DNA from: Anopheles merus
Taxonomy: Eukaryota > Arthropoda > Insecta > Diptera > Culicidae
Assembly (NCBI RefSeq): GCF_017562075.2
Contig: NC_054082.1
Span: 55,554,681 to 55,618,680, forward strand
Direction of reading: 5' to 3'
Length of the DNA stretch: 64,000 nt
A model generated the notes under the pieces. It was given only the letters and a program-made list of their open reading frames with translations, was not told where the DNA came from and made no database searches. The translations under genes were made by a program, and so were the position numbers. This document shows, piece by piece, positions 24,901 to 38,047 of this stretch; the stretch's first letter is position 1; each line of letters begins with the position of its first letter.

Positions 24901-27900
24901 CAAGTCGGTTGCACGTTGTGTTGTGCACATTGATCTACCGATTTCTTCATGTAATTAGCGTTGAGTTCCCTTTTAAAGGTTTTAGGTTTCTTTAAAAAAT
25001 ATCATTACCATACATTGATTTTCTTCAATTGAAAGAAGGCGCAATGACATCTGGCTGTTTGGGCATGCAAAGTCAAACAAAATTCTCTAGGAAATACGAA
25101 TTGTAGGTGGTGATCGATCGATCGATTGAGCTCTTCTGCATTCACAACATTAGCCCTATTGGTACGCTGTGCCAAGTTAGCGGTTAAAGAGGCTGCTTTC
25201 AACATGGCAATGTATGTGGTGACCGTTAAAAGAAAAGAAGAGCAACCCGTTAGCGACCGGCCGACCGAACGGCCAATCGACCAACCGAACAGCTTTTGAA
25301 GGTTGGCCTCCACAGGGCATCGTTCGTCGCTGCGGTCGTCGAGTATTGCTACGGTTGGTTGATTTTTTTTTCTCCATTACGAGCGCTTTGTTTAACATCG
25401 AATCGGGAAAAGTTGGTCAGCTACTCATGATCTCCATACTTACGAACCTTCGAGTGGCCTTTATAATCGTGGAAAGTAGTATTTTGCTCGCTGTGCAAAC
25501 ATTACAATTCTCATGCTGGGTACACTTGATGCGCTGCCTGTTGGACAATAGTCGAAGTTTTACTACTAAATCTCAAGTTTATTCAACAATATATTTTGTA
25601 GGTAGATTTTTGGCAAAGATGCAGCTTTCATGTCCTTCTTATATTTCAAATTGTTAAACAAATTATTGTGTTCTATAGTTTTCTGTAATAGAAAAAGTTA
25701 AATTCGAAGCAACAGAATCAAATGAAACAGCCAGCTATTTCCGCAATATGATCGTATTTTGTTTTCAAGAGTGTAAGTGTATTCAGTAAAGAGCAATCTG
25801 ATAAGAGGACATGTTTTCATTGCATTATCGCTATGGCTATGGGTCTAAGGCGAAAGAATAAACACAATTGCAATGTATTCACTGTCTCGGTTAGCAAATT
25901 GATCCAAACAAGGGAATAATTTCTTTAATAATATGCCATGTTGTCTAAAATACAGCATTTTTAAAAAATGTAGGTGATATCCTACCGACGAATGAATCAC
26001 TCTTTGAAAGCGTAATTAGTTCATCTGCAGTTTTTTTCACGAAAAACTTAAAAACAGTTTTCAGACATTTTCCAGCCTTCTTTTATTGAGAGGTAGCCCA
26101 AAAACCTCAACCATACGCATACCAAAACCGATCCGTGGTGTGATTATTCAGCGGATATTTCTATTGGCAGTCGCTGCACCGACACCATCAACCGAACGGA
26201 AGTAATGAATTATTTCCGTTGCCACTGGGAACTTTAGGAAGGCTACTTGTGTACCGTCAACCGTGTCCATACGATTTGGACGCTTGGCGCTTGAGTTTTC
26301 TCTGCAATCGTCCTTTATAAATATTAATGTAGCGGAGCGGGCATTGACAACTTCAGAGGGATGTCAGTAACGGTTGGATTAACGTCGGCGAGATAATGCC
26401 GTGTCTTTGTTTCTTTGCATTAACCATACAGCCACTGTCTGGGTATGTTGGGCTAGTGGAGTTGTTCATCCTTATATTTGATTCGCGTGTCGAAATCATT
26501 TCCTGTGTGTGTGTGTGTGTGTGTGTGTTTTTTTGCTGCAATACGTTGATTGGCGATTACATACATGCATCAAATTGGAAGTAAAACTAAGTCAAACTCT
26601 TGACGCTTGTGTAAAGCATCTTGTATCAGAATTTATTCTTTCTTCTTCTTTGGCACAACAACCGTTCAAGACTTGGCTTTCAGTGATTTTTTGATTTCGC
26701 ATAGCAGGATATGCTTTGAATTTTGTACTAATTATGAGTTGCGTAAAAACGTGCATATTTTATGTTTATTGGAATTAGCTATCGCAACTGTAACCATATG
26801 GCATTATGTGCTGACAACTCCGTGATACTGATAAACTTTGGTTTATTATTTTTAATCTTCAAAAGGGAGAAATTCCCAAATGAGAAGCTAACAAAAAGAA
26901 AGAGCATAAAAACGTAAAATACGAAAAAGGAAAGGGTCCGACCCGACCAATGATTCAAATGAACGTAAAAGAACAAAAAAAAAACACAACAAAACATGTG
27001 CACCACCAACATGCGGGCACATAAGTAACCCATACAAACATATGCTTGCTTTTGCGAGATTCTCCGTGATTCTCGAAACGAGAGACATGAAAGAATACTG
27101 GCACGCACGCACGCATTGATTGTCATAGTATCTTGGTGGTTAACCGCATAAGTTTTTGGAAGCGCACACGACGACACTTTATGCAACCGAATTTTAACGC
27201 CTTATTCGTGGTGAGTCGCAGTGCGTTTGTTTTCCGACCTTAAGATTATTGTCGGGTGGCTTACCATGATGCATCCGCTAGACTGCTTTTCAGTTAGCAT
27301 TGAGTAGGCAGCATTTGAACTGGCATTTGAACTGGCAGCTGTTGGCTACACTTCCGGTGGATTGAACGTATTTGAGTAAAATACAACACAAACAACAGTA
27401 CAGCGACACCGTTCCATAGCCTGATAGATAGATTATTTCGTTGTAGCCGTAAGATTACGCCTGTTTTTTGTTTTTCTTTATATAAATTCTATTCCGAGTC
27501 TTTTATATGAATAGAATATGATTTAGTCAATCTTTAATAGTAAAAAATTTCAATAGTTTCTTATTATAATGGATGTTTGCAAATTTAATCATATGTATTC
27601 ATCAATCAAACGAATGATCTGTAATTGAAGTTTAAGCGACCCGTTTTGGCAAATTTATTCGGCCAAGTTAATTTTATCGGGAACAATAGCAAGTTGCAAG
27701 AATGTTGTCATCGTAGTAGATAACTTTTGAGTCCAAAAATACAGAATATACATATAATTTTACGAAATTGACAAACGAGAATCGCCACTGATGAATTGGT
27801 ATTTGTACGTTTAATTGCACGAATGAATAACATAACTGGCTGACTTTGTTGTGCATGTTATGCATCTAATTTGTTGATTCATATTGACCAACAAGTTCCA

Positions 27901-30900
27901 TCATTTCTACATTTTGTCAATGTGCTCAGAAATTGCTTGCGTGCGTTGGACATAATGGGGATACATTGACGAATGTATTAATTATTAGTTTAGATTAGAC
28001 ACTTTAGAGGCTCTACTGTTGCAGCACGTCCTCAATGTAAAGATCTTCGGTGACGGCATAAATAACTCAGAAATAATGATTGAAACGCAAAAACTTTGTT
28101 TTGTAATAAAATATTACCAATCTTTCTCAATTAGCATAACACAATGAAAATATTGTAATTTTGATCTTAAAAACGTGAAAAACATTGCATTCTCATACGC
28201 AGAAGTTACTTATAAAGTTCTTCAAGTATTAGGTTTTGAAAAACGACTATATTTTCATTTTATCCCCGGTTTTTCAATAGCTTACAGTTAGTTACTGGTT
28301 GTAACTGTTTTTGCTTTAGTTATTTCCTCAGCTGCTTATTTATCCTATTTTTCGAATTCTGTTACCGATATTTTTTACATCTTTTCATCGGATCAATTTT
28401 TTGTAATATTATTTAATAAAGTTTAATAAATAAAAAAAAATAATATTTTGGAAGAAAATATTTTTCTCTGTGGCCTTATCCTGTCTCTATATGGTGTTAT
28501 TTTTTTAGATCTTTTATAGAATTATTATTCAAAATTTTGTATGTTGTTTTATTTTTGCTACTCCTTTTCTATTATTCCTTTTCTCTCTTGCAATTTATGT
28601 ATTTTTGTTTAATTCATGGTGATTAGTCACATTTATAGATATTTAAAGGCACAACACAGCAATCGTTCTTCGCGGCATTATGGTTAGTTAAAGATTTTTA
28701 ATCGTCTTTTTTAATAAAAAAAGATCTATAAACTAGACTTAAATTTACTAAAACGTTCTCAATCTTTTCAAATGTACTTACTTGTAGATCAATCCCTGAA
28801 CGTATGCTTCAAGAAATTGAAAAAAATCCATTATCTCTGTATTGTTTAGCATTTGGAGTACATCATATATGATGAGATACAAAATAGCCTAAAGCAGCAG
28901 GATATATTTGTTGCTGAGGTGTGCGCTTTTCATAAAAAAAAATAATTTCATTATCAATCATGTCGAGAAGCAATGATTTTTGGTGAGAGATCCAGCATTG
29001 CAGCAAGCTGATTGATCTCCACGGTAATTACACTATAGTAACTGAGTTATCTAATAGATTAATTGTGATAGTGATGTACTCATACTCTCACTTGAAAGCT
29101 ATAACACGAAAGTATTGCGACTGATGAAATTGATGTGTTATGATGTGTAATAGTCAGTATCAATAAAAACAAACTATGCTGCAATCGTTTACCTGAACTG
29201 TTATAATGGTTTCTATTAGGTGCCAATGCTAAGATATTATGTATTTTCTACTATAGATGACTACATTAACTTATTGACTGTCCTTTGTAAAGTAATGGAT
29301 TATAAAATCAATAAAAAATTAATTGCATTTGAAATGTTTAAATTTAACAACAATGCAATCGTAACTTGAAGCATTTTAATGCAAAAATGTTTTTTTGTGA
29401 GAATTGTTTTTCTATAACATTTTCTTTTTTACATTTAGGGTGTAACTATCAAACGTACGGATGCATCGCAGTGGTGGGAACTGTTTGACACAAATACCTG
29501 TCGCTTTTACTACTACAATGTTGCCTCACAGAAAACCGTTTGGCATCGGCCACAGAACTGTGATATTATCCCTCTGGCCAAGCTGCAAACCCTGAAGCAA
29601 AACACAGATCCTAGCGATCGGAAAGATGCAACACTTCCGCATCATCATCACCACCATCACCACCATGGAACGGGCAGTAGTGGAAGCACCGCAGGTGGTA
29701 TCGGTGGTCTAGGTTCACTCGGTGGAGCATCGAAATTGGGTGGCAGTGGTACGGTGGGAAAATCTTGTGGACATCGAACGACGACAGGCGTCACGGATTA
29801 CCGTGACAGAGATCATCACCATCGTAGCTCCAGCTCTGGCCACCGTCGTGGCGGCGGTGGCGGATTGGATCAACGCAGTAACAGTGAGCTTCTGGCCAGT
29901 CCACAGGGAAGACACAGCCTTCAGCATAGGTAAGTCTCATCGGAACCACACGAGTGTGATACGCCTTTTTTTACTATACTTCCACTAGAATCCCGTTTTG
30001 CAATGCGACCACAAACGAGAAAGAACGATTCTACGCAGTTCTACGTATATTTACTGTTGCTGTTGCAATCAGCAATGTGTAAATTAATTATTTCCGTTTC
30101 TATACTTTGCTAGCCTTTTGTTATATTCCTAAATCTGTAATAGTACGTTTGTCCCATTTTATCAAAATTTTAATTTGCCGAGTATGTATGTACGCTGCAG
30201 CAGTTATTTAGGTCGATATCTATTAGAACAAAATCGATTAGTTTTTATTTATTCTTCGTTTTAAGTGCCTCAATGTTGTTCTGTTTTCTGTTCTGTGTTT
30301 TGAATTGTTGTTTTTCTCTTCCTTTTTTTCTCTTTCTTTTCAACATTTTTCGGATGCTTCTTTTTTCTTCGCTTGCGATATCTCTTCTTCGTCTTCGTAC
30401 ATCTACTTTTCGCATCGTTTTGTTCCTACTGTCTTCTGGCATGACGACGACGACTTTTGATTTCGTAATATTTTTATTACATAAATTAAATTTTTTTTTC
30501 ATGTTTTGTATTGGTTTGTGGTATCTTGATTTGAACATATTATGTTGTTGCTATTGTTTCCCTTTTGTAAACACAATTTCTCGTAATACCGTAATTATTT
30601 CGTGCCGTGTAACATAATTTTGCCCAAAAAAATCCAAATTATTTTTTATCCCTGCACCCTAATCTTCGTTCGGACTATTCGGTATTTGGCTCTACGGAAA
30701 ACAACAAAATTTGTTGTTTAATTTATCACCGTTTTCAACTCCAATGCTTTCCATCGTACCGTAATTTTGTTTGTGTGTATGTGTGTCTTTCTGTCTGTCT
30801 GTTTTGTGCATATCCTTTTGAATGGCATTTGGCTTGCTTACTGGCACACCTGATTTTCCCGAACTTCCTACTCGTCCTTGTCATGCAACTCTTTCACACT

Positions 30901-33900
30901 GCCACCACTTAATTTCCCTTAAAAACAATGGTGTAAACCACACATTTCTTGCGGGGATACCATCCACTCTCTGGCCGTTTAAAACGCACACATCTGGGGG
31001 TTGTTGTAATGGGGTTGATTTTTTTGTGTTGGTTGGTGACATCAGATTACCACCGAAAATCTTAACCTCCCCGTTGGCTGATGGTAGCAGCCACTCTTCG
31101 ATTAGTCGATTGGATTCACACAAATTTTGCAGACACGGTGGCATGTCTGTGCCATCTTCTGGATCGGTTCGTGGCAGTCAGCGCTATCCGGCCAGTTATC
31201 AACATAGCCATCTTCACGCATCGCAGCAACACCACCAGCGTTTTCACCACCATCAACATCCCGATAGCTCACTCAAGTCGCCTGAGGGGGGTAGCCTGTC
31301 CGGAAGCTACCGGCGATTACACGGAGGCGTTGTGGGCAGCGTTCCTGAAGCAACGGGAAGCAGTTTGCTGCGGTATGGCAGTGGTTCCAGTGGTTATGCA
31401 ACGAATGGCCATAGCACCGGTGGTACGGGTAGTAGAAAACACAATCCTGACAGTAGTAGCGGGTAAGTGCATGGAACGCAATCAACTAGATACGTACTCG
31501 GGCGAGGGAGGTGGTGGTGTGCATGGTGGTGTGTAGTATGTATAGTAGCGTGCGTGTGTGATCCCAAGATAAATCCTGCATCCGCTATCATTGTCACCCG
31601 TAGTTGTATGTGTAATGTGTTTGTGTGTGTTTGTAGTGTCTGCACGTCTCTATTGGCAGTCGACACATTCACGAATTCTATATGACTAAAACATAACAGA
31701 AAACAAGTCCAAAATTAATTTCACTATATTCATCCAGCATCATCTCACATAGAAGGAAAGCAAACTAAACGGTGGTGATATTTGGTTTTTGTGATCGTTG
31801 AGACGCAAAAGATCCCGTTTTTGATAATCCGCTTATAAGAATCATGTTTTTTTTTGTGTATTATTTTGCTAGCTATCGTATGCTGCAGGAAAGCTCCAGT
31901 TCGCACAACATTCCGCATTCTGTGGTAGTTCCCTCGCCTTCATCATCTACTGCAGCTGTGTCTGCAGTAAGCAGCAGCGAAAAGTTAGCCCTTGGATCAT
32001 TACATCATTCGTCAGCACTACCGCCACCGCACCAAATGCTGTCGTATTCGATCTCAAACTCATCGGATCTTGCTGCTGGCAGCCTATCGTCACCATCACA
32101 CTCGTTGAGCACGCCACAGTTCAAAAAGAAGTTCATGCATGACGGTGGTGTTGGGGGTTCCTCTTCAAAATCAACCTCGAAAGATGGTAACCTCGCTGGG
32201 GGCATGGTATCCAAGCACGAAAGCTTCGATTATGGAGGCAGTAAGTAATAGTTTCCTGCGGCTGAACTGGATGGTTTTGCTCAAAAAGAATCTAAAAGGA
32301 TTAATAATTTCCCCAATGCTCTTTCAGATCCTAGTGCATCATCAATCTCACTTACAAGATCGGGTAGTTTCCTGTCATCTGCGGGAATTACTAGTGGTGT
32401 GGGCGGTGTTCTTGGTACTCCAATTTCTTCCCGACCGTATGGTCCTTCCGGCAGCGGAGGAAGTCATCATTCTTCCAGTGGATCTCATCGGAAAGGTAGC
32501 TTTGACGGAAATGGTGGAAGTGGTAATGTACCCGGCTCTGGAGCAGGAGGAAATGTTGGTGGTTCCGGAACAGCAGCGGGTGGTGGAGGAGGGGGAAGCG
32601 ATGATTCAATGCATGAAAAATATTTCAAATCTGTTGAAAACACACCTATCACGCGAAGGCGCCACACCACGTCCTCAAAATCGCCCTTGCAGCAGCAAAA
32701 GCAATCAAGCGATTCTAGTCCTCAGAGCCCAATTAGTCCTCAACAGCAGCAACAAGTAAAAGTGCAGCGACCATCAGCTTTGTCGGTGGAGCTATCTCCC
32801 GGTAGCAGTTACCAAAACAACAGCAGCAACAAATCTAGTCATAAAATTAGTAATACCAATAGCAGCAATACAGGTGATCATCCTAGCGAACCATACAGTG
32901 TGGATGGTTTGAAGGGAAAAGCAGATAAATATCAAGAAAAGATGAAGCAAGACCGTGCTGGTAAAATATCACCAGGTGCGGTGTCTGTGGGTGGTAAACA
33001 GTCTCCTTATCCACCCAACATTCCGACATCCTCGTCCTCTAGTCATCCTGTGGATCAAACCAACAGTGGTAGCACTTCCAAGGGCAGTGCGGGCAAGGAT
33101 CATTTTTCGTTAAATCTGAACCAGTCCAATCTCGACCGGCACAATAGACAGCTCGATCCACAACAAACATTGGAGAAAAAGTCGTCCGGTTCCACTCATA
33201 CCGTTGCTTCGAATAATTCATCATCGCACAATGCAAAACATGGAAAAAAGTCCAAGAATTACAGCAATCATAATACCGCTGGTGGTACCGGTTTCGATTT
33301 CGATTACGACAACGGCAACACCTCGCCTTTGTACTGCAACTGGGATAAGGTAATACTTTCGAAAAAAAGAACAATAATAATGATCTATCACTTCGATCGG
33401 TCAAATGGCTCACCGCAACTGTGGTATCGATATTTTCTTTACAGGAAATGCAGGAACATTTGCTCCCTTTGCAACATTACATCTTAGAACAGGCGAAACT
33501 GTCGGGTTCTTATGGGCTTGGTGATCTGGATTCGGATTCGTTTCATTCCGACAGTCAATCTGAGCACTCTTTCTCGGGACACGAGCCGGATAATGAAGAT
33601 TCGGATCATTCCGACGGCCACGGTGACTATTTAGCGCATTATCCTTATGAAGAGTATGGTGCCCGACACGCCCAGGACGGCGGTGTGTCATACTATAATT
33701 TTGAGTTTAATTTTGGCGACCGCGACGAAAAGGAAGACATGTAAGTATTTGAAGTACGCTATTCAAGTAAGGTAGATGTTGAAACTTACCTTTCGAATGT
33801 TTTAAATTTATTTTGGTCAAATATAGATCTGAAGAAGTGACAGCGAAGTTGGAGAGCATGCCGGATCAAATATACAGTCCAGTCAAAAATCATCCTCCAC

Positions 33901-35763
33901 TGCACAAATTCCCGCCAGCTGCATTCCAGGGAGCGAGATCAGCTCTTGACTCATCCGGTTTGGTGCCAGATGCTGTTGATCGCGGAGTACCTACGGTTCC
34001 GATGGGCGGTGCAAATAGTACATTTGGTTCAAAAACGTCCTATCTACAACAGATGGCTGCTGTGGCCGGTCACCACCAGCAGTTACAACTCGGGGGAGCA
34101 ATGCAGTCTCCACAACAACAGCCGCCACACAAAATCAATAAAGCTACGTTGCTACAGCGATTCCAGGAAAACCTCTCACTGGGGGCATCTGCTCCGGGAG
34201 TTGGTGGTAACGGAAAGATAGCAGAAATGGCTTTGCTGAAGGAGTGTGACATCGAGAAATTCGCGCAGGATAATCTGAACCTCCATTCTAAGGGCATTTT
34301 CCGGAAAAAGTCTTCCGTGAGAGATATGCTCAGTTGGACATCAAACGCGATAAGCCGTCCGATGTTGTCGTTGGCAAGGGATAAGGCAGGCAAGAAAATG
34401 GCAACGGATCTTTTCAAGTTGGTTCAAATATACATGGGTGATCGAAAGGCACGTATTGGTATGAGTTTAAATTCGGTGGCGATAGATATCGTTACGATGG
34501 CGATGGGCCAGGCACAGCTGCGGGACGAACTGTACATTCAAATGTGCCGCCAGACCACAGAAAATCCGAGTAGGGATTCGTTGATTCGAGGCTGGGAACT
34601 AATGGCTATTTGTTTGTCATTTGTACCACCGTCCCCTACATTTCAACCAGCCTTGCTGGGATACATAAATCGGCATCGGGATCCGTCTTTTGCAACCAGC
34701 TTCCCAGAAGTTGGCAAGTGGCCAATTCACGTTCAGATTTCGCACTACGCTACGATAGCATGCCGCCGATTGGATCGTATTGGAAGCTCGGGAAGAAAAC
34801 AAGCTAAACGACCGACAGAAGACGAAATCAATCAGGCACGTGAGCAAATATTCCGCGACAGCATGTTCGGCAATACTCTGAGTGAAGTAATGGAACTGCA
34901 GAAGGAAAGGTTTCCAGATCGCCAACTGCCCTGGATACAGACAACACTTTCCGAACAAGTAAGTCGAAATGATTTAGAATTTCTCAAAAATGACCTGAAT
35001 TTCAAATTTCCTTTCAGTTTGTAAATTGTTCAATTACACATAATTCATCTCTATTTCAATCTACCTTTTTAATCTATATATCTGTTTTATTTTATTCATT
35101 AGGTGTTACTTTTGAACGGGAAGCAAACTGAAGGGATTTTCAGAGTACCGGCAGATGTCGACGAAGTTAATATGTTAAAAAATCTTATCGATCGTTGGGA
35201 ATTTCCAGAAAACAAAGGCACGATGGGTAAGAAAACATCATCATGAGCCTCATTGGTTTAAAATGGTTAAAAATAATGAATATTACAATATTTCAGATGC
35301 TCATGCTCCTGCGAGTTTGTTGAAATTGTGGTATCGAGAACTGTACGATCCGCTGATTCCGGATGAGCTTTACGACGAATGTGTCCAAACGGAAGACCCT
35401 GCTGAAGCAGCTGCTATCGTAGAAAAGTTACCAAAAATCAATCGATTGGTAGGTGTACAACATGTTTAAAAAACAACGTCTTTTGATCTTGGCCCAGATT
35501 ATAAACAATCCATCAATCCTTCTTGTTGTCCTTTCCAGGTTCTAACATATTTGATTCACTTCCTGCAACAATTTTCGTTGCCTGACGTTGTTGCTAATAC
35601 AAAAATGGATTCATCTAATCTGGCGATGGTATTTGCACCAAATTTGCTACGCTGTCAATCACAAGATCCAAAAGTTATTCTGGAAAATGCCCGTAAAGAG
35701 ATGACGTTTATGCGTACCCTGATACAACATATGGACACTTCTAGTGTCACGTATCTGGTGTGA
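14857..35763 (+). CDS. vilse: Vilse/CrossGAP (ARHGAP39): WW-WW-MyTH4-RhoGAP protein
   Basis: Eleven coding exons: 14857..14876, 15610..15700, 29439..29929, 31133..31462, 31873..32240, 32328..33349, 33445..33740, 33827..34958, 35103..35226, 35297..35448, 35539..35763. They splice in frame to 1,416 aa. WW1 is about residues 8-37 (EWVEIIEPRTKEHMYANLTT, ending WDPP). WW2 is about 45-75 (QWWELFD...FYYYN...VWHRP). A long Ser/Gly/Gln/His-rich linker follows to about 1020. MyTH4 is about 1045-1200 (DLFKLVQIYMGDRKAR, LRDELYIQMCRQTTEN, RGWELMAICLSF). RhoGAP is about 1216-1405, with arginine finger R1264 in EGIFRVP and the block LLKLWYRELYDPLIP. Vilse binds the Robo receptor tail and inactivates Rac in axon and tracheal repulsion. 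Exon 1 encodes only MSTSSE plus part of an Arg. Introns 2 (13.7 kb) and 3 (29930..31132) hold no further coding exon that I can see. First downstream AATAAA at 36348. Confidence 0.96.
15819..16036 (-). mobile_element. tRNA-derived SINE (SINE200-like), with duplication
   Basis: Read on the minus strand it begins GTGCGGCGGTCCCGTGG, carries a decayed B box (GGGTTCATG), the block GGACGTTACGCCAAATAG and a GAAGAAGAAG tail. It is flanked by a 12 bp direct repeat ACTGTTAAACAT at 15807-15818 and 16037-16048, the mark of L1-type retroposition. A related copy lies at 19588-19772. A run of 32 G interrupts it at 15926-15957. Confidence 0.8.
15926..15957. repeat. poly(G) run of 32 inside a SINE
   Basis: An uninterrupted run of 32 G. 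The sister SINE at 19588-19772 has only six C at the matching place (GTACCGCCCCCCTGTGG), so this is a homopolymer expansion seeded in the element. Exact length may be an assembly artefact. Confidence 0.9.
16161..16331. mobile_element. probable small MITE
   Basis: About 170 bp with imperfect inverted ends: left GATTTGG...CACCACGAAATTTCAG, right CTGAAATTTTATCGTGGTG...CACCAAATC. No coding capacity. The inverted match has gaps and I cannot define a target-site duplication, so boundaries are approximate. Confidence 0.45.
16441..18174. mobile_element. MITE family A relative, split by a nested insertion
   Basis: Left end AGTCTTTTCCCCAGTTAC and the reverse complement of the right end, AGTCTGTTCTTTAGTTAC, match at most positions. 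ATAC flanks both sides. The right part (GTCAAATTTAGAAAACCGCG, then TATCTCCGAATCCGCGTA) matches the inner right arm of the complete element at 11034-11398. The left part matches only loosely, with TTCGCGTA where the sister has TTCCGCGTAAGTC. The middle is occupied by a separate 1,392 bp element. Confidence 0.7.
16510..17901. mobile_element. nested non-autonomous transposon with subterminal iterons
   Basis: A 1,392 bp insertion with inverted ends GGGGAACTGGGGGTAG and (reverse complement of right end) GGGGAAGTCGGGGTTG, flanked by TA at 16508-16509 and 17902-17903. A roughly 18 bp motif of the form GGGGTAAAATCGACACC recurs four times at the left (16518, 16713, 16735, 16755) and three times inverted at the right (17506, 17858, 17876). 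Such arrays are typical transposase-binding sites. No transposase ORF is present. Confidence 0.75.
18859..18938. repeat. (GA)40 microsatellite
   Basis: About 80 bp of uninterrupted AG dinucleotide in Vilse intron 2. The open frames across it are low-complexity artefacts. Confidence 0.97.
19211..19553. mobile_element. fold-back MITE with about 160 bp arms
   Basis: A 343 bp palindrome-like element. The left arm starts CAGGGTTTCTCAAGCCAGCT and the right arm ends AGCTGGCTTGAGCAACCCTG. Arms pair almost throughout (for example CCCAACTCGAATCTGGAAAA against TTTTCCAGATTCGAGTTGGG), leaving a short loop around 19365-19390. TA flanks both ends (19209-19210, 19554-19555). No coding capacity. RNA from this intron could form a long hairpin here. 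Confidence 0.85.
19588..19772 (+). mobile_element. tRNA-derived SINE (SINE200-like), second intronic copy
   Basis: Starts AGGGCGGTCCCATGGTACAA, includes CTGACTATCCGGCTGCGTGG and GTAGGACGTTACGCCAAGTA, and ends in a GAAGAAGAG tail. It aligns with the minus-strand copy at 15819-16036 and more loosely with 56560-56768. The B-box region is degenerate and I find no clear target-site duplication, so it is probably older. Confidence 0.75.
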
Positions 35764-38047
35764 AGAGTAGACCAACATGTATTGAAATATCATGGAAATA
35801 ATTTGTACAATCCCGTAGAACATACCCCAATTCAATGGAAACATAGACAGGATAGACAGGTATCTATTTCATTTATGCTGTTGCTATTTGCTGCATCAAT
35901 TAGATTTGCTACATTAGCTATAACACGGGTTCAAATACGGCATTGCCAGTAGGAATGTTGCTGTATTTAACATTGCAATGTTTTCCTGGCAATGTTTTAC
36001 TGTTGAGTAGGAAGTTATGCAAAGAAACATACAATCTTGATACAAACAGTTATCGAGTTGCGAATATAACAGAATATTTTGCTGCACATTTTTGGATAAC
36101 CCGACCGTGAAAAACGACTGTTCATAAATCTTACGACTTACCAAAATACAGCTTAGTGAAAACAAAATCGTAACAGCGATACAAGAATAAGAATAAAAGT
36201 TAATGAAACAAAACGATGTAACCACACAACAAAAATCAAATATTTTGCACACACAGCTAAACACCGTAAAAGAAGAGCCGTCAAAAGACGCTTCCGGGGA
36301 TTGCTAATTATTGTATTATTTACAGAATTTTTTAATAATACAGTACGAATAAAAATACACTTTCACATTAAGCATCTTATAAACCATACCAAGTATCACT
36401 CATTCATTCATTCTCAAAATCCATAAGCAACGTAATGGTTGCGAAAACTCTTGGGCGAAAACACACAGACACTGGCAAATATTGTTAAAAGTATAAAACA
36501 TATGAGCTAAAAGAGAATCTAATAGTTATTTCTTACTGGCATTTAAAGCAACAGGTGCGCAATATGCACAATTAAAAACACAAATTACACAATAAAAGCT
36601 ACAAAACAACTATTGGACTGTGCTGGGTAGGGAGTACTGGAGGATAGCTAAGTGGGTATACAGATTTTTTTTAAATTTAAACGGCAAAGCACGGGACAAC
36701 AAGCACAATTTAAATAAACAAAAGAATTATAGAACAGGTAATAAATGTAGTCTTACTTCATAATTGCTCTCAGTTTGATTATCGCAAAAACAAACCACAC
36801 ATTCAGTTTGTTTCACACAGGTGTGTGTTGAGTCCATACTCTCCCACCAAAAGATTTCCAAACTATTATCGTTTTCACGAATGCAAAGATTTCAGAAGAT
36901 GTAGCTAGGGTTTCAATAACTTCTTCCATCTTGTCATATTTGTTATGATTTTTTTCAGTAAGGTCTATCATATTGAATTTGACGTCAATTGACGAATTCA
37001 CAAGCTTCTTCTTAACTGCTAGTGTCTATTGGAAAGTCTTTACTCATTTGATAGTTTTAGGAGCTAGGGATTGTTTTATACCAAAATTATATGTATTTTA
37101 AGAACAGGCAGCTAGGTGATAGTTTCTTTCGCTCTCTTGTTTGTAATAAAAGAGTTGTGTAGATATATATTAAGAATGAGTTTGTTCGGAACCAACGATA
37201 TGTATGAATGATTTAACGTATAAATTAGAACACACTTTGCGCGTGGTTAACGAGAATCGATCGGAAAAGAATGTTATGTTAGCCCAATAGACCAGTACAA
37301 AAGGGTACGTAGTAGTGACAACAAACTGTTTGCTCTCATCGTGTTGATGAGTTTTACCATCTCTATGGCCTTCGTGTAACGTACCCTAGAGCGCAATAAC
37401 ATGAAACTTTCTTTTTGATTTGAGAAAATGAACAAAATGCGATCGTAGGAGATGAACACATTATTAACAAGCGTCCAGCAACGAGGCATGCACGAACTCA
37501 TAATCTATTTATGCAGAAACTTTGAAGAAGCAAACACAAAACTCACTTAACAAGTAATCTATCAAACAAACAAACAAACAAAACAAACACAAATGCAGAT
37601 GCGAGCAATGAAACAAAAATAAAAAAAAAAATGCGCTAAAGAATATTGAGATAAAAATATATATTATATATTCTATATTGAGAGAAGTTTAAGTAAAGCA
37701 AGCATGCAAAAACCAATTAATAATTTATTATGAGGAAACTAAAACATAGACGCTAGTGAACGCCGACGAAAATGAAGAAAGGACATTAACCTGACGCATT
37801 ATAATGCAAATAAAAAGAGAACAAAACCTACTTAAAAATATGTTCCACTGCAAATTATTTCATATATTGAATTCTTTACTTTATGTGATGGTGTGCGTCT
37901 TGGCGTCATGGTGTGACAGAACTGTATGTATTGTTTGTAGCATCGTGCCCTGATGCGTGTTTGTAGTATCGTCGTGTTAGTTGCTATTCATGCGCAATGC
38001 CAACGAACCATCAGTGTTAATCTACTTTACTCCGAAACAGATCTAAA
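35764..38047. other. Vilse 3' UTR and spacer
   Basis: AT-rich and non-coding. Poly(A) hexamers AATAAA occur at about 36348, 37144 and 37807, so the Vilse 3' UTR may be anything from 0.6 to 2 kb long. The promoter of the CMP-sialic acid synthetase must lie toward the right end. No gene or repeat family recognised. Confidence 0.45.

Larger units (their letters stand above)
15701..29438. other. Vilse intron 2 (13.7 kb), repeat-bearing
   Basis: GTAAGT donor at 15701, TTTAG acceptor at 29438. The first 4 kb are packed with mobile elements, listed separately. From about 19.8 to 29.4 kb it is AT-rich with no recognisable gene or complete element. Near 20293-20345 a short inverted repeat (GCAGGCCGCAT / ATGCGGCCTGC) occurs, followed at 20420-20446 by a possible hAT-like end. 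Vertebrate and fly Vilse genes also start with small WW exons; enhancers could lie in this intron but none can be read directly. Confidence 0.8.

Noticed and set aside
30822..31466. Continuous 214-codon frame starting upstream of Vilse exon 4
   Set aside because: Only the part from 31133 splices in phase with exon 3 and has Vilse-like composition; the upstream portion is intron read-through ending at a good TTTTGCAG acceptor.
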